This document shows positions 26,608 to 33,815 of a DNA stretch of 33,815 bases, piece after piece. Under the pieces are notes generated by a model. That model made no database searches. It had not been told where the DNA came from and saw only the letters and a program-made list of their open reading frames with translations. The DNA is from Herpetosiphonaceae bacterium. GTDB lineage: Bacteria > Chloroflexota > Chloroflexia > Chloroflexales > Herpetosiphonaceae. The stretch is from the NCBI GenBank assembly GCA_013538855.1, contig JABXJS010000030.1, positions 1-33,815 of the forward strand, in the 5' to 3' direction. Positions within the stretch are counted from its first letter, which is position 1; every line of letters starts with the position of its first letter. The position numbers and the translations under genes are program-made.

Positions 26608-26642
26608 CGCCCGCTGGTCCGTCTGGGTACGGCCAGCGGGCG
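26608..26642. other. Junction hairpin 1 of repeat family B
   Basis: CGCCCGCTGGTCCGT (26608-26622) pairs with ACGGCCAGCGGGCG (26629-26642) with one bulged T and a 6-nt loop. It is a 14-bp GC-rich stem with no T-run. Confidence 0.75.
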
Positions 26643-26749
26643 ATGTGCTGGTGGCGGGCGCTGATGGCTAGCGCCGCAGATCGGCGTGTTGCTGGTTGTT
26701 GGTTGTATGTGAAGGCTATGCCTGCGCCAGCGCTACCCAGCGCTCAAGC

Positions 26750-26784
26750 CGCCCGCTGGTCCGTTTGTGTACGGCCAGCGGGCG
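26750..26784. other. Junction hairpin 2 of repeat family B
   Basis: The same arms as junction 1 occur at 26750-26764 and 26771-26784. The loop has changed to TTGTGT while both arms are unchanged, which fits selection on the stem or recent duplication. Confidence 0.75.
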
Positions 26785-26809
26785 ATGTGCTGGTGGCGGG
26801 CGCTGATGG

Positions 26810-29428
26810 CTAGCGCCGCCGTCTGCTGCTGGATGCGTTGGTGCGCAGCAGCGGCAGGTAGAGCGAGTGCTCCGGCATAACGACAGCGGTGCGGCTATCG
26901 CTGGTGGTTGTGCCATCGTCAACCTGCACCCAGAAGCGCTGTGTCTCGGTGATCGCTGGCGTGACGAAGGTGCTGGCGGTTGCGCCATTCAGCGGCATGC
27001 TTGTATCGCCAGCCTCGCCAGCGTACCACTGGTAGCTGAACGGCCCAGTGCCGCTGACTGTGATGGTGAGGGTGGCAGTTGCCCCCAGCGGCACCACCTG
27101 ATCGCGCGGCTGGCTGATGATTGTTGGCGCGCTGTATGGCGTCACGGTGGCGGCTTGGCTGCTGGCCTGGTTGATGCCGTCGCTCACGTGCACCCAGAAG
27201 CGTGTGACGCTGGTGATCGGCCCGGTTGTCAGCGTGCTGCTGTTGCTGGCTGGGATGGGATTACTGGTGTCGCCGCTGCTGCCGCGGTACCACTGGTAGC
27301 TGAATGGCCCGCTGCCGCTGACTGTCACGCTGAGCGTGGCGCTGGTGCCAGTGGGCACCGTCTGGTCCTGCGGCCCTGTGACAATTGTTGGCGCATAGTA
27401 GGGCGTCACGGTGGCGGTTTGGCTGTCGGCCACGCTGCTGCTGTTGGTGACGCGCACCCACAGCTGCGTGGTTTGGGTGATCGCGGCGGTTGTCAGCGTG
27501 CTGCTGGTCGCGCCGGTGATCGGGCTCGCTGTGTCGCCGGATGCGCCAGCATACCACTGGTAGCTCAGCGGCCCGGCCCCGGTGGCCACAACCGTGAGCG
27601 TCGCCGTGGTGCCGCCGGTCACGGTCTGGTCGGCAGGCTGGCGAATGATGCGCGGCGCGAGCAGCCCATACACAACCAGCTTGTCGCTCAGCGGCGTGGT
27701 GCTGGCCGAGAAGCTGCCGATGTAGACGCGCCCATCGGCCACCAGCGGCGGGTTGAACTTGGCGAAGTTGCCCAGGTCGTCGCGGGTGCTGTTCTGCGTG
27801 CTGTTCCACAGCTCCTGCGCTAAATCTTCGGCGTTGTAGGCGCGCACGACGCCGGGCTTGGTGGCGTTGTTGGCGTCGCCAATTGGATGCGTGGCCCACA
27901 CGATGCCTGTGCCAGGGGTGCTGTTGTTGGCCGAGATCGAGAGAATGCCGCCGGGCATGCCGTTGGGCAGCTGCGTCGAGCCAACGCTGGTCGCGGTCGT
28001 GTTGAACTGACTCGCCAGCGGGTCAAAGGCGAAGGTGCGCGCACGATCTTGCTCGCTCCACACATAGATGTGCGGCCCGCTCGGTGTGTTCCAGTAGACC
28101 AGCGAGCCGTGGATATGGTCGCCGAGCGCGTTGGTGCCCAGGAAGCTCTGCACAATCTGGTTGTCGTTGCCGCTGCCGAGGCCGCCCATGTCATTTTGAT
28201 CGACGACATAGATTTTGCCCTCTTTGCTGCCGGTCACAAGCAGATCGGTGCCAGGCAGCGGCAGCGCGCCCGAGATGCCCAGATCATAGTCGTTGTTGTT
28301 CAGGTAGACATAGTTGTAGGGTGTGAACCACGTCTGGACCTGCAGCGTGTCGGAGAGCGGGTGCAGCCGTATGATGCTGTTGCCGTAGTTGCGCCCGTCG
28401 CTCATAAAGGCATTGTAGTTGCCGTTGCCAATGACCATGTACAGGTCGCCGGTCTCGTCTACCGCAATGCCCTGGCCTGACATCCAGATGCCGCCCTCGC
28501 CATCGTTGGCATCAGGCTGCGACTGCCCCGGCGGGTCGATGTCCGGCGTGGTGCAGAAGATATAGCGCTGCGCTAAGGTGTCCGCAGCATAGCCAAATAC
28601 CCAGCCATGGTAGGGGTCGGTGTCGGCGTAGCCGGCAAAGGCCAGATAGACCACGCCGCCATGCAGCAGCAGCGAGACGCGCTGGAGCTGCTGGCGTGAG
28701 TCGAAGGTGATCACGCCGCCGACGTTGTCATCAGCCGTGCCCTGGACGCTGCCAGCGATCACCACGTGGTTCTTCTCGGCTCCAGTCAGCAGATCGAGCG
28801 CATACAGCCGGTGCTCGTACTGCATGGAGGCCAGCTTGCGAAAGGCCACCACATAGATCGTGTTGGTGGTCAGATCGATCACCGGCGTGCTGGTGATGCC
28901 GACATACGGCATAATATCGCGGTAGACGCCGTTGTAGCGCGTGCCGAACTCTTGCTCCGCACTCACGCCGTAGGGGCCGAGGTCGGCCGTCCACAGCGGA
29001 TCGCTTGCCGCTGGGTCGTCGGCATCGAAGGCATAGACCTTGTTCTTCTGCGTGGCCACAAAGATCACGTTGTGCACGCCGTGGCCGGGGATGTCCAAGT
29101 CGGGCACGAACAGCGGCATGGCGTACAGCTGCCCATCGACTGCGCGTGTGAAGATTTTGCCAAACTGGCTGACATTGACGTTGCTTGTGTTGAGCACGGT
29201 CTCGTTGAGCGTTGCGCCGGTGCGCTCGTTGTTGTACGAGCGGGTGAGCACAGCGTCCTCAGCATGGCCTGGGGACCGCGGCGGCGTTGGGCGTGGGGAG
29301 CGCGTGGGCCGGGCCGCTGGCGTTGCTGCTGTTCGCGGCGATGGCTCGGCGGCGGCGGCGGTGCCGATGCTCACAACAGCGATGAGCAGCAGCACCAGCA
29401 GGGCTTGCATCCGGTTGAGCTGTTTCAT
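26810..29428 (-). CDS. Secreted beta-propeller protein with three Ig-like domains
   Basis: The 872-aa protein has a signal peptide (hydrophobic 8-24, ending AAAA) and a Thr/Pro/Arg-rich linker to about residue 55. Residues 60-590 resemble a PQQ-type beta-propeller: FVATQKNKVYAFDADDP, NTIYVVAFRKL, YMVIGNGNYN and KIYVVDQND are blade-like segments. Three Ig-like domains follow (591-678, 679-766, 767-854), each exactly 88 aa, with GPLSYQWYAG or GPFSYQWYxG cores. The tail HSLYLPLLR resembles the YLPL endings I recall from many secreted Chloroflexota proteins. GGAAAGG lies 7 nt before the ATG. Enzymatic activity cannot be claimed, since no dehydrogenase motif was identified. Confidence 0.83.
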   Translation of the reverse strand: MKQLNRMQALLVLLLIAVVSIGTAAAAEPSPRTAATPAARPTRSPRPTPPRSPGHAEDAVLTRSYNNERTGATLNETVLNTSNVNVSQFGKIFTRAVDGQLYAMPLFVPDLDIPGHGVHNVIFVATQKNKVYAFDADDPAASDPLWTADLGPYGVSAEQEFGTRYNGVYRDIMPYVGITSTPVIDLTTNTIYVVAFRKLASMQYEHRLYALDLLTGAEKNHVVIAGSVQGTADDNVGGVITFDSRQQLQRVSLLLHGGVVYLAFAGYADTDPYHGWVFGYAADTLAQRYIFCTTPDIDPPGQSQPDANDGEGGIWMSGQGIAVDETGDLYMVIGNGNYNAFMSDGRNYGNSIIRLHPLSDTLQVQTWFTPYNYVYLNNNDYDLGISGALPLPGTDLLVTGSKEGKIYVVDQNDMGGLGSGNDNQIVQSFLGTNALGDHIHGSLVYWNTPSGPHIYVWSEQDRARTFAFDPLASQFNTTATSVGSTQLPNGMPGGILSISANNSTPGTGIVWATHPIGDANNATKPGVVRAYNAEDLAQELWNSTQNSTRDDLGNFAKFNPPLVADGRVYIGSFSASTTPLSDKLVVYGLLAPRIIRQPADQTVTGGTTATLTVVATGAGPLSYQWYAGASGDTASPITGATSSTLTTAAITQTTQLWVRVTNSSSVADSQTATVTPYYAPTIVTGPQDQTVPTGTSATLSVTVSGSGPFSYQWYRGSSGDTSNPIPASNSSTLTTGPITSVTRFWVHVSDGINQASSQAATVTPYSAPTIISQPRDQVVPLGATATLTITVSGTGPFSYQWYAGEAGDTSMPLNGATASTFVTPAITETQRFWVQVDDGTTTSDSRTAVVMPEHSLYLPLLRTNASSSRRRR
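26867..27658 (-). repeat. Three in-gene 264-bp repeats encoding Ig-like domains
   Basis: Segments 27658-27395, 27394-27131 and 27130-26867 encode the three Ig-like domains without a single insertion or deletion between them. This indicates tandem duplication of an exact domain cassette. Confidence 0.85.
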
Positions 29429-29470
29429 GGACCAGCCTTTCCATTAAGAAGGTGAAATGCGTGGCAGGCC

Positions 29471-29494
29471 AAAAAAGCGCTCGCTACGAGCGCT
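29471..29494 (-). terminator. Rho-independent terminator of the VOC gene
   Basis: Read leftward, AGCGCTCG (29494-29487) pairs with CGAGCGCT (29483-29476) across a 3-nt loop and leads directly into a run of six T. It lies between the VOC stop and the propeller gene start, so the latter needs its own promoter. Confidence 0.92.
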
Positions 29495-29541
29495 GGGCTG
29501 CCACTGAAGGGTATGGATAGGCTGCAATTATAGAAGGAAAT

Positions 29542-29931
29542 TTATGCGTGTGGCTCGATTAAGTCCCACTTGTTGCCATACAGATCGATAAACACCGCCA
29601 CGGTGCCATACTCTGCGCTGCTTGGCTCGCGGATGAACTCGACGCCGCGCTCGCGATAGGCGTTGTAGTCGCGCCAGAAGTCGTCGGTGTACAAAAACAA
29701 AAAGACGCGCCCGCCTGTTTGGTTGCCGATGGCGCGCTCCTGCTCGGGCGTGGACGCCTGCGCCAGCAGCAGGCAGCACTCGCGCGCACCTGGCGGAGCA
29801 ACGCGCACCCAGCGCTTGTGGCCCTGGTCGGTGTCCTCCAGCAGCTCAAAGCCCAGCTTCTGGGTGTAGAACTCGATCGCCTCGTCGTAGTTGCGCACCA
29901 CCAGCGCCATAGCCCCAATCGACTGCTGCAT
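29542..29931 (-). CDS. VOC-superfamily protein (glyoxalase/bleomycin-resistance fold)
   Basis: The 129-aa single-domain cytoplasmic protein has the typical opening MALVVRNYDEAIEFYTQKLGF and the closing GTVAVFIDLYGNKWDLIEP, where the glutamate usually binds a metal. Members include glyoxalases, dioxygenases and antibiotic-binding proteins, and the subtype cannot be told from sequence. AAGGAGGAG precedes the ATG. It has its own terminator and appears to be a single-gene unit. Confidence 0.9.
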   Translation of the reverse strand: MQQSIGAMALVVRNYDEAIEFYTQKLGFELLEDTDQGHKRWVRVAPPGARECCLLLAQASTPEQERAIGNQTGGRVFLFLYTDDFWRDYNAYRERGVEFIREPSSAEYGTVAVFIDLYGNKWDLIEPHA

Positions 29932-30075
29932 AGCTCCTCCTTATCGAATTGAATAGCAGCCACATGCACAGCAGATGGTAGCACCGCCGCTGGATTTGCT
30001 CAACCGAGCGCAGCAAGCATCGCCACCCTGTTGCTCTGCGTGCTCGGTACAGCTGCGATTGGTGCCACGTAGCCC

Positions 30076-30104
30076 TTGACGCTCGTATGTCGGGCTGCGA
30101 TACT
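30076..30104 (+). promoter_or_regulatory. Promoter of the TrpX-like lipoprotein gene
   Basis: TTGACG (30076-30081) and GATACT (30099-30104) have an ideal 17-nt spacer. The start would lie near 30111, leaving a leader of about 98 nt. The rest of the 277-nt gap (29932-30208) shows no gene. Confidence 0.65.
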
Positions 30105-30208
30105 AGGGGCGATCCACCTGCTGTTCTCTTGGCGCTTGGCTGCTTGGCTGGCTACATCGCTGGTCTGTGGCTGCGCATCCTTCTTTTATCATGTAGAGGA
30201 GTTGTGCT

Positions 30209-31195
30209 ATGCAGGCTATCTCGCATCGACTGCTACGTGTTGTTATGGCTGTGCTGCTCGGCATGGTCGTCGTTGGCTGTGGCGCACAGAGCGCGACAAG
30301 CACGCCGGAGGCCAAGTCGTACACCATCGGCATGGTCTCGCTGGTCGATTTGAGCACGGTGTCGAATGGCTTTAAGGACGGCATGAAGAACTTGGGCTAT
30401 GTCGAGGGCCAGAACCTCACCTATATCGACGAGGGCGCGGTCGGCGATTTCGACAAGCTAGAGCCAGCCATCCAGCGTCTCATCGCCGCTAAGCCCGATC
30501 TGCTGTTTATTCTCACAACACCAGCCACCCTCGTCGCCAAGGAGCTAACTGCCGACTCCAAGTTGCCGGTTGTGTTCGCGCCGCTCAGCGATCCGGTCGG
30601 CGCTGGCATTGTGCCCAGCCTGCTCCAGCCTGGCGGCAATCTCACCGGCGTCACCACCGGCAACAGCAACGGCCAGCGCCTGGAGTGGTTCCTGCGTATT
30701 GCCCCCAATATCAAGCGTCCGCTGCTGCCCTACAACCCCAACGATCCTGCCGCGCTTAGCTCGTTCAACGCCATGATGGATGCCGCTGGTCGCCTCAACC
30801 TCGACGTAGTGGCCCGTGAGATCCCCTCGCCGGAGGCGCTTGATGATTTGCTGACCAACTTTCCCACCGATGTGGACTCGGTTATTCTGCTGCCCGATAG
30901 CCTCGTTACCTCGCGCGTCGATGATTTTGTGCGCATCAGCTACGAGCGCAAGCTGCCGATCTCGGCCTCCAACACGGTGGTCGATGGCCCGCTGATGGCC
31001 TTTGGTGCCGACTTCACCGCCGTGGGCGAGCAGTCCGCCCGCATCGTCGATACAATCCTCAAGGGCGCTGATCCCGCCGATATTCCAGTTGAGACCTCCG
31101 AGTACTTCTTGCAGCTCAACCTGGCCACCGCCGAGAAAATCGGCCTCGATATTCCAGAGAGCATCGTGAGCCAGGCGCATAAGGTTATGCGCTAA
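30209..31195 (+). CDS. ABC transporter substrate-binding lipoprotein (TrpX-like)
   Basis: The 328-aa exported protein has a lipobox VVGC with Cys24 as the likely anchor. The mature domain is of the ABC_sub_bind (TrpX/YtrX-like) family: YTIGMVSLVDL, FKDGMKNLGYVEGQNLTYI, DLLFILTTPATLVAKE, LPVVFAPLSDPVGAG and GGNLTGVTTG are all typical. Relatives bind tryptophan, tyrosine or other small ligands for import with a permease and ATPase, but neither partner gene is next to it here. GAGGAG precedes the ATG. The stop codon lies in a 13-bp tandem duplication. Ligand unknown. Confidence 0.92.
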   Translation: MQAISHRLLRVVMAVLLGMVVVGCGAQSATSTPEAKSYTIGMVSLVDLSTVSNGFKDGMKNLGYVEGQNLTYIDEGAVGDFDKLEPAIQRLIAAKPDLLFILTTPATLVAKELTADSKLPVVFAPLSDPVGAGIVPSLLQPGGNLTGVTTGNSNGQRLEWFLRIAPNIKRPLLPYNPNDPAALSSFNAMMDAAGRLNLDVVAREIPSPEALDDLLTNFPTDVDSVILLPDSLVTSRVDDFVRISYERKLPISASNTVVDGPLMAFGADFTAVGEQSARIVDTILKGADPADIPVETSEYFLQLNLATAEKIGLDIPESIVSQAHKVMR

Positions 31196-31206
31196 GGTTA
31201 TGCGCG
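31181..31206 (+). repeat. 13-bp tandem duplication across a stop codon
   Basis: AAGGTTATGCGC occurs at 31181-31192 and again at 31194-31205, with the TAA stop of the lipoprotein gene between and within them. Confidence 0.8.
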
Positions 31207-31271
31207 GCTGGCTGTGTTGCCATGAAATCTAGGGCCTAGGTGTTAATGCCGCTACCAGCGCAGCCAGCCGC
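31204..31271. other. Long-range stem before the fhs gene
   Basis: GCGGCTGGCTG (31204-31214) is perfectly complementary to CAGCCAGCCGC (31261-31271), enclosing 46 nt that hold a smaller stem, ATCTAG-GGC-CTAGGT. A -10-like TATACT follows at 31278-31283 without a good -35. It may end the lipoprotein transcript or shape the fhs leader. Confidence 0.45.
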
Positions 31272-31338
31272 ACACGCTATACTAAGTGCTGATCGACAGC
31301 GTGTCGCTTGAGAACACGCCGGCAGCACGAGGTTTGCT

Positions 31339-33051
31339 ATGAAAACAAGTCTTCAGATTGCAGCGGAGGCTACGCCGCTGCCAATAGCGCAGGTCGCCGA
31401 GCAGCTTGGGCTGCCAGCGGAGTTTGTCGAACCCTATGGCCGCTATCGCGCCAAGATCGACCTGGATGTGCTCGATGCGACGCAGGATCGTCCGCGCGGC
31501 AAGCACATTCTGGTCACGGCGATGACGCCAACGCCGCTGGGCGAGGGCAAAACTGCCACCACCATCGGCCTGAGCATGGCGCTCAATCGGCTTGGCCAGC
31601 GCGCGCTCTGCGCTATCCGCCAAAGCTCGCTCGGCCCGGTCTTTGGCATCAAGGGCGGCGGCGCTGGCGGCGGCTACTCCCAGGTTATTCCGCTCGAAGA
31701 TAGCATCTTGCACCTCACCGGCGACATCCACGCGGTCACGCAGGCGCACAACCAGATCGCTGCGCTCGTCGATAATAGCTGGTACCACGGCAATCACCTC
31801 AATATCGATCCTGAGCGCATCCAGATTCGCCGCGTTATCGATGTCAATGATCGCTTTTTGCGCTCGATCACCATCGGCGAGGGCGGCCAGCGCCACGGTA
31901 TCCCGCGCCAGACCGGCTTCGATATTACCGCCGCCAGCGAGCTGATGGCGATCCCCGCGCTGGTCAATGGCACCACGCGCCTCGCCGCCCTGCGCGATCT
32001 GCGCGCACGCATCGGGCGCATGGTCGTGGCCTTCGATCAGTCCGGCCGCCCGATCACCGCCGAGGATGTCAAGGCCGCCGGAGCGGCCACGGTCATCCTG
32101 CGCGAGGCCCTGAAGCCAACCCTGATGCAGACGATCGAGAACACGCCAGTGCTCATCCACGGCGGACCCTTCGCCAACATCGCCCACGGCAACTCCACCA
32201 TCCTCGCCGATCAGGTGGGCCTGCGTGTGGCCGACTATGTGGTCACCGAGGCCGGCTTTGCCATGGACATCGGCGGCGAGAAGTTCTTCGATATCAAGTG
32301 CCGCGCCTTTGGTGCGCAGCCTGCGGCGGTCGTGCTCGTGGCCACCGTGCGCGCGCTCAAGGCCCACAGCGGCGGCTTCGAGATCAAGCCCGGCCGCCCG
32401 CTGCCGCCGGAGCTGCTGGCCGAGAACCCCGATGCCGTGTACGCTGGCCGCGCCAACCTGCAGAAGCAGATCGCCAATGCGCGCATGTTCGGCGTGCCGG
32501 TGGTGGTGGCGCTCAACCGCTTTGCTGAAGATTATCCTAGCGAGATCGAGGCCGTGCGCGAGATCGCGCTGGAGGCTGGAGCGCGCGATATGGCCGTGAG
32601 CAGCGCCTTCACCGAGGGCAGCGCCGGCGCGCTCGATCTGGCCCAAAAGGTCATGGCCGCCGCCGCCGAGCCAAGCGCGGTGCGCTTCCTCTATCAGCTT
32701 GAGCAGCCGATCAAGACCAAAATTCACACGCTGGCGGTCAAGATGTATGGCGCGGCCTCGGTGAGCTACAGCGATGAGGCGACGGCCCAGATCAACGTGC
32801 TGGAGCAGCTTGGCTTTGGTAACTTGCCGATCTGCATGGCCAAGACGCACCTCAGCCTTAGCCACGATCCGGCGCTCAAGGGCGCGCCCAGCGGCTACGA
32901 CTTCCCCATCCGCGAGGTGCGCGCCAGCATCGGCGCAGGCTTCATCTACCCCATCGCTGGCACCATGATGACGATGCCTGGCCTCGGCGCACATCCCGCC
33001 GCTGAGCACATCGACATCGACGCCGATGGTAACACTGTCGGCCTCTTCTAG
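31339..33051 (+). CDS. fhs: Formate-tetrahydrofolate ligase
   Basis: The 570-aa cytoplasmic enzyme makes 10-formyl-tetrahydrofolate from formate, ATP and tetrahydrofolate in one-carbon metabolism. The ATP-binding loop is TPLGEGKTATT at about 64-75, followed by IRQSSLGPVFGIKGGGAGGG and FDITAASELMA. The C-terminal KTHLSLSHDP and IREVRASIGAGFIYPI are strongly conserved family signatures. Length is typical. GAGG lies 8 nt before the ATG, a modest Shine-Dalgarno sequence. A long open frame on the opposite strand is a codon-bias shadow. Confidence 0.97.
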   Translation: MKTSLQIAAEATPLPIAQVAEQLGLPAEFVEPYGRYRAKIDLDVLDATQDRPRGKHILVTAMTPTPLGEGKTATTIGLSMALNRLGQRALCAIRQSSLGPVFGIKGGGAGGGYSQVIPLEDSILHLTGDIHAVTQAHNQIAALVDNSWYHGNHLNIDPERIQIRRVIDVNDRFLRSITIGEGGQRHGIPRQTGFDITAASELMAIPALVNGTTRLAALRDLRARIGRMVVAFDQSGRPITAEDVKAAGAATVILREALKPTLMQTIENTPVLIHGGPFANIAHGNSTILADQVGLRVADYVVTEAGFAMDIGGEKFFDIKCRAFGAQPAAVVLVATVRALKAHSGGFEIKPGRPLPPELLAENPDAVYAGRANLQKQIANARMFGVPVVVALNRFAEDYPSEIEAVREIALEAGARDMAVSSAFTEGSAGALDLAQKVMAAAAEPSAVRFLYQLEQPIKTKIHTLAVKMYGAASVSYSDEATAQINVLEQLGFGNLPICMAKTHLSLSHDPALKGAPSGYDFPIREVRASIGAGFIYPIAGTMMTMPGLGAHPAAEHIDIDADGNTVGLF

Positions 33052-33061
33052 CTGCCACCCA

Positions 33062-33097
33062 CGGCGGGAGCGCCACCCCCACCACGCGCTCCCGCCG
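33062..33097 (+). terminator. Hairpin after fhs
   Basis: CGGCGGGAGCG (33062-33072) pairs perfectly with CGCTCCCGCCG (33087-33097) over a 14-nt loop, 10 nt after the fhs stop. There is no T-run, so this is a terminator candidate only. Confidence 0.5.
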
Positions 33098-33384
33098 CGC
33101 CACCACGCCCGAACACCCACCGCCGTGTCACCGCCGCCGCCGAGCGCCATCGCGCCGCAGGCCGGAGCGTTTTAGCACCGCAGCAGGCGGATCGCTGAAG
33201 CTGCTTGGGGCAACCACCAACGCGCCTTTTCTGAAATGGCCGCGCCACCACGCCTGAACACCCACCGCCGTGTCACCGCCGCCGCCGAGCGCCATCGCGC
33301 CCAAGGCCGGAGCGTTTTAGCACCGCAGCAGGCGGATCGCTGAAGCTGCTTGGGGCAACCACCAACGCGCCTTTTCTCACATGG
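33095..33384. repeat. Tandem repeat family C, 145-bp unit, two copies
   Basis: Copy 1 runs 33095-33239 and copy 2 33240-33384, with only a few differences (for example CCCGAACACC versus CCTGAACACC). Inside are GGCCGGAGCGTTTTAGCACC and CCACCAACGCGCCTTTTCT. The period of 145 is not a multiple of 3, so the repeat is not coding. It lies directly downstream of fhs. The sequence is unrelated to families A and B as far as I can see by eye. Confidence 0.92.
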
Positions 33385-33730
33385 CCAGCGCTTGTGCGCC
33401 ACCTTGCCGTCGCGTGCTGCCGTGCTGCGCTGTGGCTGGTGGTGGGGCGATTGTTTTGAAAAAGCAGCGCCGTGCTAGGTGCAGGCGCAGGTGCTGCATA
33501 GCCGCACTCCATCAGCGTCCCGGGCGCTGTTTGCGCGTGGCCGCGTGGCGCAGCCGCCAGCTGCGGTGCGATGGACAAGCCGTTAAGTTAAGTGGATGCG
33601 GCCCAACCACCGTCTATGTCTGCTGTATGCCAGCGGCGGGAGGTGGGGCAGCGTGTTGATGGCGAGATATGCGTGTTTGGTTGTCGAGTATCCACACACG
33701 CGGCGTGGCAGTCAGCCTATACTCAGTAGA
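33385..33730. other. Right intergenic stretch without a recognisable gene
   Basis: Short open frames here give Cys/Arg-rich, low-quality peptides and no Shine-Dalgarno sequence. A -10-like TATACT sits at 33718-33723 without a -35 at the right distance. I see no gene. Confidence 0.4.
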
Positions 33731-33815
33731 TCACAGGATTGGCTCGGGTGGCGTGTAGGGTCGGTACGGTGCGAGCGGGATAGCCCGAACCATGCCGTAG
33801 ATGGCCGTTACGGCA
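33731..33815 (-). CDS. Possible C-terminal end of a leftward gene (partial)
   Basis: Read leftward from the right edge, one frame is open for 27 codons to a TGA at 33731-33733 and ends AIPLAPYRPYTPPEPIL. The composition and third-position GC (about three quarters) look protein-like, but the piece is too short for identification. If real, it converges on fhs. Confidence 0.35.
   Translation of the reverse strand, partial: AVTAIYGMVRAIPLAPYRPYTPPEPIL

Larger units (their letters stand above)
26485..26820. repeat. Tandem repeat family B, 142-143-bp unit, 2.3 copies
   Basis: Copy 1 runs 26485-26627, copy 2 26628-26769, and a partial copy 26770-26820. Copies 1 and 2 are almost identical. The unit begins ACGGCCAGCGGGCG and ends with its inverted counterpart CGCCCGCTGGTCCGT, so each unit junction forms a hairpin. 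GGCGCT/AGCGCC forms a smaller stem inside. The partial copy runs into the 3' end of the leftward propeller gene and supplies its stop codon. The unit lengths are not multiples of 3, so the repeat is not coding. The 173 nt before it (26312-26484) hold no feature that I can see. Confidence 0.92.

Noticed and set aside
31207-31338. A folate-type riboswitch in the fhs leader
   Set aside because: I could not match the conserved elements of known tetrahydrofolate riboswitches; only simple stems are visible.
31282-33150. Long open frame (over 600 codons) opposite fhs
   Set aside because: It mirrors the highly conserved fhs gene, has low-complexity Gly/Ala/Arg/His composition and no ribosome binding site. 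It is a product of strong third-position GC.
33381-33659. Forward open frame of about 92 codons after repeat C
   Set aside because: The peptide is Cys/Arg-rich with no motif, starts inside the repeat and lacks a Shine-Dalgarno sequence.

Overview
The window looks like chromosomal DNA of a high-GC filamentous member of the Chloroflexota (Chloroflexia). This is inferred from gene style, not from a marker gene. The clues are two large STAND-type regulators with TPR tails (one starting with a decayed nucleotide-cyclase domain), several secreted Ala/Thr/Pro-rich proteins (one ending in a YLPL tail), and an iron-siderophore system with no TonB-type receptor. No rRNA, tRNA, CRISPR array, transposase or integrase was seen.

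Layout. 153-1390 (+): a small unknown protein and a SAM methyltransferase, ended by a clear terminator. 1465-1836: tandem repeat family A. 1856-15818 (-): an 11-gene operon for a catecholate siderophore. Transcribed leftward, it encodes 2,3-dihydro-DHB dehydrogenase (dhbA), a stand-alone DAHP synthase core, isochorismate synthase (dhbC), DHB-AMP ligase (dhbE), isochorismatase/aryl carrier (dhbB), a C-A-PCP-reductase NRPS (mxcG-like), a substrate-binding lipoprotein, two FecCD permeases, an ATPase and a DUF2218 protein. A near-consensus promoter, with a 39-nt near-perfect palindrome just downstream, precedes dhbA. 16197-16604 (+): META-domain lipoprotein. 16698-18506 (-): secreted FG-GAP protein. 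18668-26311 (+): HTH-STAND-TPR regulator, secreted DUF5722-like glycosidase-fold protein, cyclase-like-STAND-TPR protein. 26485-26820: tandem repeat family B. 26810-29931 (-): secreted beta-propeller/Ig protein and a VOC protein. 30209-33051 (+): TrpX-like solute-binding lipoprotein and formate-tetrahydrofolate ligase (fhs). 33095-33384: tandem repeat family C. A possible leftward gene end lies at the right edge.

The siderophore genes form one logical pathway. DAHP synthase feeds chorismate; DhbC, DhbB and DhbA make 2,3-dihydroxybenzoate; DhbE loads it on the aryl carrier of DhbB; the NRPS joins it to an amino acid and releases the product reductively. Two acidic residues in the A-domain pocket (E640, D679) point to lysine or a similar basic amino acid. 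With the C-A-PCP-R order, this matches the myxochelin pathway of myxobacteria (bis-DHB-lysinol). The transporter genes would re-import the iron complex.

Three of the four convergent gene junctions that can be seen or inferred here carry an unrelated, non-coding tandem repeat with a unit of 142-157 bp; the three divergent junctions carry none. This pattern and the siderophore operon with its operator-like palindrome are the two most interesting things in the window.
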